Shown here piece after piece: positions 24,733-33,153 of a DNA stretch of 64,000 bases; the first letter of the stretch is position 1, and every line of letters starts with the position of its first letter. The notes under the pieces are model-generated. The model was given only the letters and a program-made list of their open reading frames with translations. It had not been told where the DNA came from and did no database searches. This stretch comes from DATEMU01 sp964414585 (lineage in GTDB: Bacteria; Planctomycetota; Phycisphaerae; UBA1845; UTPLA1): positions 1 to 64,000 of the forward strand of contig CAYPXR010000021.1 in the NCBI GenBank assembly GCA_964414585.1, read 5' to 3'. The translations under genes were made by a program, and so were the position numbers.

Positions 24733-25470
24733 CTAGGTGCCGGCGCCACACGCTTTCAAGCGATCGACGAGACCTTGAACACGCCCGCTGGTCTCATCCA
24801 GGGCCGTTTCGTTCGCATCATCGTTCTTGGATTCTGAAAACGGGGATCTGGAGAATCCCGCCAAGGCATTCGTAAAGGAGCCCGATCGGGATCGCTCGAG
24901 ACCGGCCACGATGGCAGCGGCCTCGTCGGAATTGCCCAGGTCAGCCACGGCGGTAATGTGCTCCGGCGTCACACCGAGGAGGACGATTCGCCGCCCGAGC
25001 CGCACGAGGCAGAGACTCTGTTTGCTGGAGAGATAATGTCGTGAGAGAACGGTGATCGCTCCGCTCGAACCGAGCCGACCGTTGCCGCCGGCCCATTTGC
25101 GCAGGAGCCACGCCGTCAGTCCGATCGTCCCGAGTACGGCGGCCAGGGGCCAGAGCATCTTGCCGTAGGGGAGCGACGTCAGGCCGCCATCGGCTCGTTG
25201 AGACGAATGCGGGGCCGGGGCCTTGTTTCGCTTGATGGTTTGGTTTTCGATACTCTCGCCTGAAGCCGAGGTCCGTTCCAGCCAGGTGGCGACGACGTCA
25301 GGAGATTTTTCCCGGGGCGGAGATGCGGAGTCTTCATCGGCCCGCGCCGACGCGACGGCCTGCGTCAGGAGGCATGCGATGGCCACCATCTCGGGGCCCA
25401 ACGGCGGCCGGAATTTCGGGTTAACGCGTTGCATCGGATTTTGCCGGCCTGGGGAGGTGACGAAATTCAC
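24733..25470 (-). CDS. fliO: Flagellar protein FliO
   Basis: A 245-residue protein with an N-terminal signal-like segment (EMVAIACLLTQAVASARADE), a long polar region, a transmembrane helix (LWPLAAVLGTIGLTAWLLRKW) and a FliO-type cytoplasmic domain (GAITVLSRHYLSSKQSLCLVRLGRRIVLLGVT). FliO helps assemble the FliP ring. Its start overlaps the fliN stop by four bases (ATGA). The long N-terminal polar part is unusual compared with enterobacterial FliO. Confidence 0.88.
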   Translation of the reverse strand: MNFVTSPGRQNPMQRVNPKFRPPLGPEMVAIACLLTQAVASARADEDSASPPREKSPDVVATWLERTSASGESIENQTIKRNKAPAPHSSQRADGGLTSLPYGKMLWPLAAVLGTIGLTAWLLRKWAGGNGRLGSSGAITVLSRHYLSSKQSLCLVRLGRRIVLLGVTPEHITAVADLGNSDEAAAIVAGLERSRSGSFTNALAGFSRSPFSESKNDDANETALDETSGRVQGLVDRLKACGAGT

Positions 25471-26063
25471 GTCGCGCTCGCTTCGGCCATTTCCTCCTCG
25501 ACGCCGGCGACAATCTCGCTGATCCGCACGCAGAAGTTGTCGTTGAGGACGAGAACTTCGCCGCGCGCGACCAGGCGGTCGTTGACGAGAACGTCGACGG
25601 GATCGCCTGCGAGCTTGTCCAGTTCGACGACGGCGCCTTCGCCGAGCCGCAAAACGTCCTCGATCAGCATGTTGGCTCGTCCCAGTTCGATCTTGACGTT
25701 CAATTCGACGTCGTTGAGAAGGTCAATTGACTGGTCGTTTCGGGCCGAAGCGGCGCGGGGTGCAAAGTCGGGCAGATCGAGCGGAACGGAGTTCATCGGC
25801 GCCGCGACCGTGGCGGAGGGTGTTTCCGATTCGACTTCGGACGAAATGGCCGGACGTTCCTGCGATTCCGCGCCGCCGGCGGCGACGTCGGCCGGACTTT
25901 CATCGGTCGGGATCGAAGAAGCCGTTTCGGGCTGCGGGTTCGCCTCGATCGGCGCGGCGGCGGCCTCCGGTGCGGACGCGGGCTGAGCCTCGCCCGCCGG
26001 GGGTGGCGCGCTCGCGTCCGGCGACGGCGGCTGAGGGGCTTCGTTTGGGTCGGGCGCCGACAT
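25467..26063 (-). CDS. fliN: Flagellar motor switch protein FliN
   Basis: A 198-residue protein with a ~110-residue Ala/Pro/Glu-rich N-terminal extension and a C-terminal SpoA/FliN domain (LNDVELNVKIELGRANMLIEDVLRLGEGAVVELDKLAGDPVDVLVNDRLVARGEVLVL abridged; NFCVRISEI). FliN forms the lower C-ring that binds phosphorylated CheY and sorts export cargo. No fliM is adjacent in the window. The disordered extension is longer than in many FliN proteins. Confidence 0.93.
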   Translation of the reverse strand: MSAPDPNEAPQPPSPDASAPPPAGEAQPASAPEAAAAPIEANPQPETASSIPTDESPADVAAGGAESQERPAISSEVESETPSATVAAPMNSVPLDLPDFAPRAASARNDQSIDLLNDVELNVKIELGRANMLIEDVLRLGEGAVVELDKLAGDPVDVLVNDRLVARGEVLVLNDNFCVRISEIVAGVEEEMAEASAT

Positions 26064-26092
26064 GGTTGCTCGCTATCCCTGCCGAATGGGCG

Positions 26093-26635
26093 CTAGTAAC
26101 CCGTCGGCAGCGGCATGCACTCTGGTATCAATACTTGTTCGATCAAAGACTCGTCGCCCAGGAGCGAACCGAGTTCGTAACGAATCTGCCTCTTAATGGT
26201 CTCGAGGCCGGGCTCGGCAAGGTGGCGTTCGTCCGCGCTGCGGATCACGCGGCTGATCACGTCCTCGATCGTGTTCTTGCGGCCCTCCATGAACTCCTTG
26301 ATTTTTTCATGGTCCTTATGACCGACGCGGATGACCACGCGAACGTTGTAGAGGAACGTTCGCGAGCCGCTGCTGTTGGGCACGCGAACCTGGGCGACCT
26401 GGATTTCCTGGCTCTCTTCCCAGGGTTTCGTCGTCGCCGGCGTTTCATGCTCCATCCCCTGCGTTGGATCGGGTTCGGAACCGAGGAATTTCATCACCAT
26501 GAAAATGGAGACGCCTTCGACGAGCATGATGCCGCCGACGATCCCCATCGTCATGAACTTCCCCTTCTTTTTCTCAGGGGGCGCCGGGGTCTTTGCCTCG
26601 GCGGGGGCTTCTTGTTTTGGAGCTTCGGTGGCCAT
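26093..26635 (-). CDS. fliL: Flagellar basal-body protein FliL
   Basis: A 180-residue protein with a short Lys/Pro-rich cytoplasmic N-terminus, one membrane helix (FMTMGIVGGIMLVEGVSIFMVM) and a periplasmic FliL domain (FLYNVRVVIRVGHKDHEKIKEFMEGRKNTIEDVISRVIRS abridged). FliL surrounds the stator and affects torque. It is the first gene of the visible flagellar run; the promoter should lie in the divergent gap before 26868. Confidence 0.9.
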   Translation of the reverse strand: MATEAPKQEAPAEAKTPAPPEKKKGKFMTMGIVGGIMLVEGVSIFMVMKFLGSEPDPTQGMEHETPATTKPWEESQEIQVAQVRVPNSSGSRTFLYNVRVVIRVGHKDHEKIKEFMEGRKNTIEDVISRVIRSADERHLAEPGLETIKRQIRYELGSLLGDESLIEQVLIPECMPLPTGY

Positions 26636-26927
26636 GAAGTACCTGTCCCCGCGCGGCCGTTGTTAAGGCTCGCGCATAATGGTTTATCGGTCGAATGCTG
26701 CGCCGGCTCAACCCGATTGGCGACGGGAAAACCCGGCGTACGGCGACCTTTTGCGCGAACTCGCGCAATACTTGCCGATCGTCGAGCCCGGTTGTTTCGC
26801 GGGCGGAGGAATGCGGCGGGCGGGCGACTTCGGGCGGGCGACTTCCGCCGATGTATCGCTAGAAACCATGGTCCGACACGCCACGCTATCCATCGTGAAA
26901 TTCGATCCGCCGGCGGACTCGCCGGGG

Positions 26928-27782
26928 ATGGATCACTGGTTGGCGCCGCACCCCGGCGCCGACGTCGCGGATGTTTTGACGGTGGATCTCGAGGATTGGC
27001 CGGTCGCGGTGCTCGGAGCAGGTCAGCCGGTAACGGATCGGGTCGTTGATAACACCCGGCGCGTTCTTCAAATCCTTCAATGGCACGGCGTTCAGGCGAC
27101 TTTCTTTGTGTTGACCTGCGTGGCCGAGCGATTCCCGGATTTAATCCGCGAAGTCCACGCCGCCGGCCACGAGATCGCTTCGCATGGCCATTCTCACAAA
27201 CTGCTGACCGCAATGAAGCCGGAGGAGTTTCGCCGCGATGTCCAACGAAGCATCGACATCCTCACGAGCCTGGTCGGTGAGCGGCCGATCGGGTATCGCG
27301 CCCCGGCTTTCAGCCTGGTGTCGTCCACGAAGTGGGCCGGTCCCATCCTGTCGGAACTTAACTTCAAGTACAGTTCAAGCATCTTTCCGATTCGCCATCC
27401 GCGCTACGGCATCGCCGATGCGCCCCGGCGGATTCATCGTTGGAAGGGGTGCTCGCTGGTCGAATGTCCGCCGGCCACGGTACGATTTCTGGGCCGCAAT
27501 TGGCCGGTGGCCGGGGGCGGCTATTTTCGTTTGCTGCCGGGACGTTGGGCGCGGCGCGCCGTGACCAGAGTTCATCGCGACGGCCCGGCCATTCTTTATC
27601 TCCATCCGTATGAATTGGATATCGATGGCGTCCGCGAGCATATCGCCCAGGGATTCCGCGTTCCATGGCGAACGCGAGTCAAGCAGGGTCTCTTTCGATC
27701 GAGGATGGAGGGCCGACTGCATCGGCTGCTCGAGCAATTCCACTTTACAAGGATGCGCGACCTTCTGGTTCATGCTGTTTAG
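26928..27782 (+). CDS. Polysaccharide deacetylase (DUF3473/XrtA-associated type)
   Basis: A 284-residue NodB-fold deacetylase. It opens with VLTVDLEDWPVAV (catalytic Asp-Asp-like motif of the TVDxED type), has ATFFVLTCVAERFPDL, HEIASHGHSHKLL with the metal HxxxH pair, GYRAPAFSL, and a C-terminal DUF3473 portion (GGGYFRLLPG, AILYLHPYELD). Members work with exopolysaccharide systems linked to exosortase. No exosortase is adjacent. The start is unclear: ATG at 26928 or 26868; the frame opens at 26679. Confidence 0.85.
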   Translation: MDHWLAPHPGADVADVLTVDLEDWPVAVLGAGQPVTDRVVDNTRRVLQILQWHGVQATFFVLTCVAERFPDLIREVHAAGHEIASHGHSHKLLTAMKPEEFRRDVQRSIDILTSLVGERPIGYRAPAFSLVSSTKWAGPILSELNFKYSSSIFPIRHPRYGIADAPRRIHRWKGCSLVECPPATVRFLGRNWPVAGGGYFRLLPGRWARRAVTRVHRDGPAILYLHPYELDIDGVREHIAQGFRVPWRTRVKQGLFRSRMEGRLHRLLEQFHFTRMRDLLVHAV

Positions 27783-27793
27783 CACGCACATTG

Positions 27794-27822
27794 TTGCGAA
27801 TCCGCAATCGAATCGATAAGAT
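27794..27822 (+). promoter_or_regulatory. Candidate sigma-70 promoter for the L,D-transpeptidase
   Basis: TTGCGA, 17 bp, TAAGAT. The -10 lies only 12 bp before the ATG at 27835, so the transcript would be almost leaderless. Confidence 0.35.
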
Positions 27823-27834
27823 CGTCGTATCATC

Positions 27835-28488
27835 ATGAAGCGACGGATCGCGGCTTTCCTTATTCTCTCGTTCATCGCCCTGTGGCTGGATTTCAAGTTT
27901 CTGCGTTCCGCGCCGGAGCCGGAGCCTCCGCTCGTGCCGACCATTGGAAGTCCGTTGCCGAATGAAATAGCCGCCGCCCTCGCAGCGGCCGGATGGGCTG
28001 AGCGCGTCGGCGACGGCCTGGGAATTTGGGTCTCGGTCGCCCATCAAGGGCTGATGGGAATCGAAGGCGGATGCGTCAAGTTTGCCTATCGCTGCTCCAC
28101 GGCCGCGCGCGGAACCGGCAACAAGGAGAACTCCTATCAAACGCCGCTCGGCTGGCACGAAATTACCGAGCGAATCGGCGACGGCCTGCCGCAGGGCGCG
28201 ATCTTCAATGAGCGAAAATACACCGGCAACGTCTGGACGCCCGATTCGCCGACTCCAAAAGACCTTGTCCTCACACGGATTCTGTGGCTGAGCGGCCTGG
28301 AACCGGGCGTGAACAAGGGGCCCGGCGTGGATTCACATGCCCGGTTCATCTACATTCACGGCACCCCGGCCGAGGAAAAGCTCGGCACGCCGGCGTCGTG
28401 GGGATGCATTCGTCTGTCCAACCGCGATGCGATTGAACTATTCAATCAGACGCCGGTCGGGACAAAAGTATTGATCACGGAATGGTGA
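27835..28488 (+). CDS. L,D-transpeptidase (YkuD fold), membrane-anchored
   Basis: A 217-residue protein with one N-terminal membrane segment (IAAFLILSFIALWLDF) and a YkuD domain ending in IYIHGTPAEEKLGTPASWGCIRLSNRDAIELF abridged: the HGT and the S-x-GC-I-R-(L)-SN motif with the catalytic cysteine are intact. Such enzymes make or use 3-3 peptidoglycan cross-links. Together with the alanine racemase in the window it supports a peptidoglycan wall. It overlaps the next gene's open frame by 7 nt. Confidence 0.87.
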   Translation: MKRRIAAFLILSFIALWLDFKFLRSAPEPEPPLVPTIGSPLPNEIAAALAAAGWAERVGDGLGIWVSVAHQGLMGIEGGCVKFAYRCSTAARGTGNKENSYQTPLGWHEITERIGDGLPQGAIFNERKYTGNVWTPDSPTPKDLVLTRILWLSGLEPGVNKGPGVDSHARFIYIHGTPAEEKLGTPASWGCIRLSNRDAIELFNQTPVGTKVLITEW

Positions 28489-28499
28489 ATGGAAGGACC

Positions 28500-28829
28500 A
28501 TGTCAGGCCAGTCGGAGTTTGTTTCCGAACCGATCGAACCGGACGCGGGCACCTTTGACACGTCGGCGATGGCGGCGGGCCGGCCGGGGCTGCCGTCCGG
28601 ATTTACCTGGCGCGACCGGCACTACGCCATTGCTGAAATCCTGAGCGAATGGAAGGCCAGCGAAGCGGAATACCACACTCGCGGCGAGAAGTATTACCGC
28701 AAGCACTACTGGCGCATTCGCGTCGACAGCGGAGAGCTGATGACGATTTATGCAGTCCGCAAGGTCAAGACGGGCGAAGACCCGAAACGCCGATGGTGGC
28801 TCTACACGGTGGAAAACCGTCCGTCCTGA
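28500..28829 (+). CDS. Conserved small protein (DUF6504-like)
   Basis: A 109-residue protein from the ATG at 28500, which has a GGAAGGA Shine-Dalgarno. The C-terminal part (FTWRDRHYAIAEILSEWKASEA, then GEKYYRKHYWRIRVDSGELMTIY) matches short cytoplasmic DUF6504-type domains often seen fused to DNA-polymerase-like or tyrosine-kinase-linked proteins. No catalytic residues can be named. It is probably co-transcribed with the L,D-transpeptidase. Confidence 0.7.
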   Translation: MSGQSEFVSEPIEPDAGTFDTSAMAAGRPGLPSGFTWRDRHYAIAEILSEWKASEAEYHTRGEKYYRKHYWRIRVDSGELMTIYAVRKVKTGEDPKRRWWLYTVENRPS

Positions 28830-28836
28830 TCCTTCC

Positions 28837-30084
28837 TCACGGCTCGGGATTTTCGTACCAGGCGATCGAATCCTGCGCCGTCGTCGTGCCTTGAAGCGGG
28901 ACAATAACGTCCGGCCGACCGTCGGCGTCCATGTCGCCGAGGGCAATTCGCCCCGGACTGGCGTCGAGATCCACCAGGTTGTTCTCGATCCATTGATCGG
29001 TCTGGACATGGTTGGGGGTGGGAGTAAACCAACGGAGCGTATTGGACGCCTGCGTGGCGACGACGAGATCAATCTGATTGTTTCCGTCGAGGTCGGCCGC
29101 CTTCACGTCAACCGGCATGTTGCTCGTGAATTGCGTGATGAGAAACCCGGACCACGTCGCCGTCGCATCGGACGGCCGAACGTACCAGCCGATCTGACGG
29201 CCGGTCCCGTTGAGCGCGATAACGTCCGATCGACCATCGGCATTCAAATCGGCCAGCACCACGCGGGTTGCGGCGGTCAGGTCTCCGACTTTGATTTTCG
29301 TCCAGGCATCCGCGACCGGATCGGTCGGATGTTGATACCAAGCAATTCGGAAGGCCGAACCGCCCGCTTCGTTTGGCGCCGTGGAGATCACGTCGTTGTC
29401 ACCGTCGGCGTCGAAGTCGGCGATCGTCACTCCGGCCGCATTGGTGCGCGTCGTCGCGTCGATGTCGACCCGCGTCCAACCGGTGCCGTTGGCGATCGAC
29501 GCGCTCGGACTCATGAACCAGCACAACCGCCCCGTGTTGTTGTTGCAGGCGATGATGTCCGGGCCGTTAGTCCCGTCAATGCTTCCGACAACGACGTCGG
29601 TCCATTGTCCGAAGCCGGCTCCGCTCGAATTGTCGATCGTCGTGGCCGTCCAACCGGCGGCTTGGCGTGGATCGGCCGGACTGTGCAGATACAGGAGCCG
29701 TCCGTTGCAGGCGGCGACGACATCGCGATGACCGTCGTCGTCGAGGTCGGCGATGGCCAGTGCCGTGACGCCGGCGATTTCGGCGCTGGAGGCGAGCAGT
29801 ACGGAAGTGAAATTGTCCACGTCATCCTGAAAGTGAATAAAGATCGACGGGAGATCCGCGTTGAGACCGGCGTAGCCCGCGAGGACGTCCAGTCGGCCGT
29901 CGTTGTTGAAGTCGAAGACCTCACAGACCGTCGGCCGGACCGCCGCGCCGGTGTTGATGGTGTGCAGGGTCCACGGCGTCGTCTTGGGGAAGCCCGAGCT
30001 GGAGGTCGTGCCGAGGCAGCTCGTCCCGGTCAATACGACCATCGACAACAAACAGGCGGTCCATCGGATAAGGCTTTGTCGCAT
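28837..30084 (-). CDS. FG-GAP/VCBS-repeat lipoprotein-like protein
   Basis: A 415-residue exported protein with an N-terminal signal (TACLLSMVVLTGTSC, a cysteine just after a hydrophobic run) and a seven-bladed integrin-like propeller of FG-GAP repeats. Each blade has an acidic calcium loop, such as DFNNDGRLDVLAG, DLDDDGHRDVVAA, DFDADGDNDVIST, DLNADGRSDVIAL, DLDGNNQIDLVVA, DMDADGRPDVIV. It is probably cell-surface and involved in adhesion or ligand binding. It is divergent from serS. Confidence 0.9.
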   Translation of the reverse strand: MRQSLIRWTACLLSMVVLTGTSCLGTTSSSGFPKTTPWTLHTINTGAAVRPTVCEVFDFNNDGRLDVLAGYAGLNADLPSIFIHFQDDVDNFTSVLLASSAEIAGVTALAIADLDDDGHRDVVAACNGRLLYLHSPADPRQAAGWTATTIDNSSGAGFGQWTDVVVGSIDGTNGPDIIACNNNTGRLCWFMSPSASIANGTGWTRVDIDATTRTNAAGVTIADFDADGDNDVISTAPNEAGGSAFRIAWYQHPTDPVADAWTKIKVGDLTAATRVVLADLNADGRSDVIALNGTGRQIGWYVRPSDATATWSGFLITQFTSNMPVDVKAADLDGNNQIDLVVATQASNTLRWFTPTPNHVQTDQWIENNLVDLDASPGRIALGDMDADGRPDVIVPLQGTTTAQDSIAWYENPEP

Positions 30085-30146
30085 CTACCGGTCTCCGGGG
30101 GAGAGTGGCTTCCCCTTGTATACTCGTCAAATCGAGGGCGGTCGCT

Positions 30147-30173
30147 TTGCTGGGGGGAAAAATCCCGTATTAT
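30147..30173 (+). promoter_or_regulatory. Candidate serS promoter
   Basis: A TATTAT -10 hexamer at 30168-30173 with TTGCTG 15 bp upstream (30147-30152). The spacer is short, so the -35 is doubtful. Confidence 0.35.
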
Positions 30174-30204
30174 TGGGGCGGCTTTTTTCCAGGGAAAAAC
30201 AACC

Positions 30205-31533
30205 ATGATCGACATCAAGTATATCCGGGACAATTCAGAAGCGGTCCGAACGGCGATTCGCAACAAAAACGTCAACTGTGACCTCGACCGGCTGCTGGCC
30301 GTGGATACCCGTCGGCGGGAGATTCAGCAGGAGGCCGACGGCCTGCGCAATCGTAGCAACGAACTCTCCGGCCAGGTCGGCCTCTACAAAAACCCCAAGA
30401 GCAAATATTTTCAGGACGCGCTGGCCAAGGGACGAAGTGCCGACGAATTGAAAGCCGAGGGGGACAAACTCCAGGCCGAATCCGCCGGGATCAAGCAGCG
30501 GATCAAGGAATTGGAGGATGAGGAAAAGACCGTTGCGGAGGAGTTCAACGCCCTGATGTTGACCGTGCCGCAGGTGCCGTCGGCCAAGACGCCGATTGGA
30601 AAAAGTGCCGAGGAGAACGTCGAGGTCAGGAAATGGGGCGAGCCGGGGAAATTCGACTTCGAGCCGAAGGACCACGTCGAACTGGGTAAGTCGCTCGGCA
30701 TCATCGACATCGAGCGCGGCGTGAAACTGGCGGGTGCAAGGAATTACTTGCTGCGCGGGGCGGGTTCGCTTTTGCACCATGCCGTACTGCGAATGGCCGT
30801 CGATCTGATCACGTCGCGCGGCTTCGAGCCGATTACTGTGCCGATCCTGGTCAACGACGCCATGATGTACGGCACCGGCTATTACCCCGGCGGCGAGGAA
30901 CAGGCCTATCGCTGCGAGCGCGACGGAAAGAGCCTCGTCGGCACCGCCGAGGTCTCGCTGACGGCCATGTACGGCGACGAAATCCTCGACGAAGCAATGC
31001 TGCCGGTGAAGCTCGCGGCGGTCTCGACCTGCTTCCGCCGCGAAGCCGGCGCGGCAGGCAAGGACACTTACGGCATCTATCGCATCCACTTCTTTGACAA
31101 AGTCGAACAGGTCGTCCTCTGCCGGGCCGACGAAGCCGAGAGCGAGAAGCACCACCATGAGATCATCGCCAACGCCGAGGCGGTCTTACAGGCGCTGGAG
31201 TTGCCCTACCGTGTGATGGCCGTCTGCACCGGCGACATGGGCCAGGGCAAGGTGGAGATGTACGACATCGAAACGTGGATGCCCAGCCGCAAAGCCTACG
31301 GCGAGACGCACAGCGCCAGCCGCTTCGGCGAGTTCCAGGCCCGGCGGCTCAACCTCCGCTATAAGGGTCCGGACAAAAAGACCCACTTCTGCCACACGCT
31401 GAACAACACCGTCATCGCCAGCCCGCGGATTTTGATTCCGCTGTTGGAGCAATATCAAAACGCGGATGGGAGCGTGACGGTGCCGAAGGCGCTAAGGGGT
31501 TACATGAATGGGATGGAGAGGATTCCATCTTGA
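30205..31533 (+). CDS. serS: Seryl-tRNA synthetase
   Basis: A 442-residue class II synthetase that charges tRNA-Ser and tRNA-Sec. The N-terminal coiled coil (residues ~28-110, ADGLRNRSNELSG onward) contacts the long variable arm of tRNA. The catalytic core has GAGSLLHHAVLRMAVDLI (motif 1 region), STCFRREAGAAGKDTYGIYR (motif 2) and NTVIASPRILIPLLEQYQ (motif 3). The ATG at 30205 is preceded by AGGG. The frame is open far upstream, so a naive caller would extend it to ~927 residues; the family length and Shine-Dalgarno support 30205. Confidence 0.97.
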   Translation: MIDIKYIRDNSEAVRTAIRNKNVNCDLDRLLAVDTRRREIQQEADGLRNRSNELSGQVGLYKNPKSKYFQDALAKGRSADELKAEGDKLQAESAGIKQRIKELEDEEKTVAEEFNALMLTVPQVPSAKTPIGKSAEENVEVRKWGEPGKFDFEPKDHVELGKSLGIIDIERGVKLAGARNYLLRGAGSLLHHAVLRMAVDLITSRGFEPITVPILVNDAMMYGTGYYPGGEEQAYRCERDGKSLVGTAEVSLTAMYGDEILDEAMLPVKLAAVSTCFRREAGAAGKDTYGIYRIHFFDKVEQVVLCRADEAESEKHHHEIIANAEAVLQALELPYRVMAVCTGDMGQGKVEMYDIETWMPSRKAYGETHSASRFGEFQARRLNLRYKGPDKKTHFCHTLNNTVIASPRILIPLLEQYQNADGSVTVPKALRGYMNGMERIPS

Positions 31534-31606
31534 GCGCGACTAGGAGTGACTGTAAGCCGAAGATCGTCCGGCAAGTTTCGTTGACAGTGAGCGTTAATAG
31601 GGCTGC

Positions 31607-32698
31607 TTGGTGGCCGTGAAAAAGAAAATTCCTGCGAATATTCCGGAAAAACCGGACACATCGCCGGGCATGGTTCTGTACCAAACGGATGACGGCCTCA
31701 CCCGGCTTCAAGTTCGCCTCGATCAAGGCACGGTTTGGCTCAGCCAGCGACTGATCGCCGAACTTTATCAGATCGGCGTAAATACCATAAACTACCATAT
31801 TAAAGGGGTTTATGAAGACTCCGAACTTTCCCCGGAGGCAACTATTCGACAATATCGAATAGTTCAAGATGAAGCTGGCCGACAGGTCGAACGAAACATC
31901 GAACATTACAACCTCGACCTCGTCCTCGCCGTCGGCTACCGCGTCCGGTCGCCGCGGGGCACGCAGTTTCGACAGTGGGCGACGCAGACGCTACGCGAGT
32001 ACCTTGTCAAGGGGTTCGTGCTCGACGATGACCGGCTCAAGGAGGGGCGGAATCTTGGGCAGGACTACTTCGACGAGTTGCTGGAGCGCATCCGCGATAT
32101 CCGCGCGTCGGAGCGGCGGTTCTATCAAAAGGTGACCGATATCTACGCGACGAGCGTCGATTACGATGCCAACGCGGAGATCACCAAGACGTTTTACGCG
32201 ACCGTGCAGAACAAGCTGCACTGGGCGATCCACGGCCACACGGCGGCCGAGATCATCCACGGGCGGGCCGATGCGGCGAAGCCGAATATGGGGTTGACGA
32301 CGTGGAAGAACGCACCGAAGGGGCCAATCCGACGGACGGACGTGGCTATCGCCAAGAACTATCTTACTCAGGAGGAGTTGTCCGCGTTGAATCGGATTGT
32401 GACGATGTATCTCGATTACGCCGAGACGCAGGCCACGAGTCGCCGGCCGATGCACATGGCCGATTGGGTGAAGAAGCTCGATGCCTTTCTGGAATTCAAC
32501 GAACGGAACATCCTCACCCACGCCGGCCAGATTTCGCATGAACTGGCTTGCGAACATGCTGAGACGCAGTTTGCAAAATACGACGATCGCCGCCGCCTGG
32601 AGGTCGAACAGCCGGTAAGCGATTTTGACAAGGCGGTGGAACAGGTGAAGCGGTTGGAGTCGTCCGACGACAAGCCTCGGGTGAAGAAATCGAAATGA
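31607..32698 (+). CDS. RhuM-family protein
   Basis: A 363-residue protein with RhuM features: an N-terminal DQGTVWLSQRLIAELYQIGVNTINYHI helix-turn-helix-like region, then QVERNIEHYNLDLVLAVGYRVRSPRG, FRQWATQTLREYLVKGFVLDDDRLK and a long helical C-terminus. RhuM proteins are widely scattered on mobile islands and pathogenicity regions; a role in virulence was named for Salmonella, but the biochemical function is unknown. The TTG/GTG start is at 31607/31610. It is likely acquired, being isolated between serS and a small lipoprotein. Confidence 0.85.
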   Translation: MVAVKKKIPANIPEKPDTSPGMVLYQTDDGLTRLQVRLDQGTVWLSQRLIAELYQIGVNTINYHIKGVYEDSELSPEATIRQYRIVQDEAGRQVERNIEHYNLDLVLAVGYRVRSPRGTQFRQWATQTLREYLVKGFVLDDDRLKEGRNLGQDYFDELLERIRDIRASERRFYQKVTDIYATSVDYDANAEITKTFYATVQNKLHWAIHGHTAAEIIHGRADAAKPNMGLTTWKNAPKGPIRRTDVAIAKNYLTQEELSALNRIVTMYLDYAETQATSRRPMHMADWVKKLDAFLEFNERNILTHAGQISHELACEHAETQFAKYDDRRRLEVEQPVSDFDKAVEQVKRLESSDDKPRVKKSK

Positions 32699-33132
32699 AG
32701 TACGCAGTAATGACATGGTGGGCATGGCCCACCCTGCTTGTTGCCGGTTGTGCGCAACAAGCGGAACACCCCGAAATTCGCTCCGTGCTCGATCGCCAGG
32801 TCGACGCCTGGAACCGCGGCGACGTCGTCGGCTTCATGCAGGGCTATTGGAAGTCCGACGAGTTGGAATTCACGACACCGCAGGGCACGACGCGCGGCTG
32901 GCAGGCGACGCTCGATCGCTATCGAACAAAGTATCCGACGCGCGAGGCGATGGGCACGCTGCGATTTGAACGGTTGACCGTGGCTCGGCCGACGCCGGAG
33001 ACGGCCGAGGTCTCCGGCCGCTATCGTGTTGAGACGACCAGTGGCGTCAAGTCAGGCCGGTTCTTTTTGAAGATGCGGCGGATCGACGGCGCCTGGGTGA
33101 TCGTCAGCGACCATACGGTGGCGGACCCGTGA
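32695..33132 (+). CDS. NTF2-like lipoprotein (DUF4440 type)
   Basis: A 145-residue protein with a lipobox (LLVAGC) and an NTF2-fold domain of the DUF4440/SgcJ type (VLDRQVDAWNRGDVVGFMQGYW, GWQATLDRYRTKYP, RFFLKMRRIDGAWVIVSDHTV). The fold often binds small hydrophobic ligands or acts as an immunity-type protein; function unknown. Its ATG overlaps the RhuM stop (ATGA). Confidence 0.8.
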   Translation: MKYAVMTWWAWPTLLVAGCAQQAEHPEIRSVLDRQVDAWNRGDVVGFMQGYWKSDELEFTTPQGTTRGWQATLDRYRTKYPTREAMGTLRFERLTVARPTPETAEVSGRYRVETTSGVKSGRFFLKMRRIDGAWVIVSDHTVADP

Positions 33133-33153
33133 GCGCCGGCGCCGCGCCATGCC

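Noticed and set aside
28750..30204. Possible 484-residue N-terminal extension of seryl-tRNA synthetase
   Set aside because: The extension is the complement of the FG-GAP protein gene; the family start with its ribosome-binding site is at 30205.
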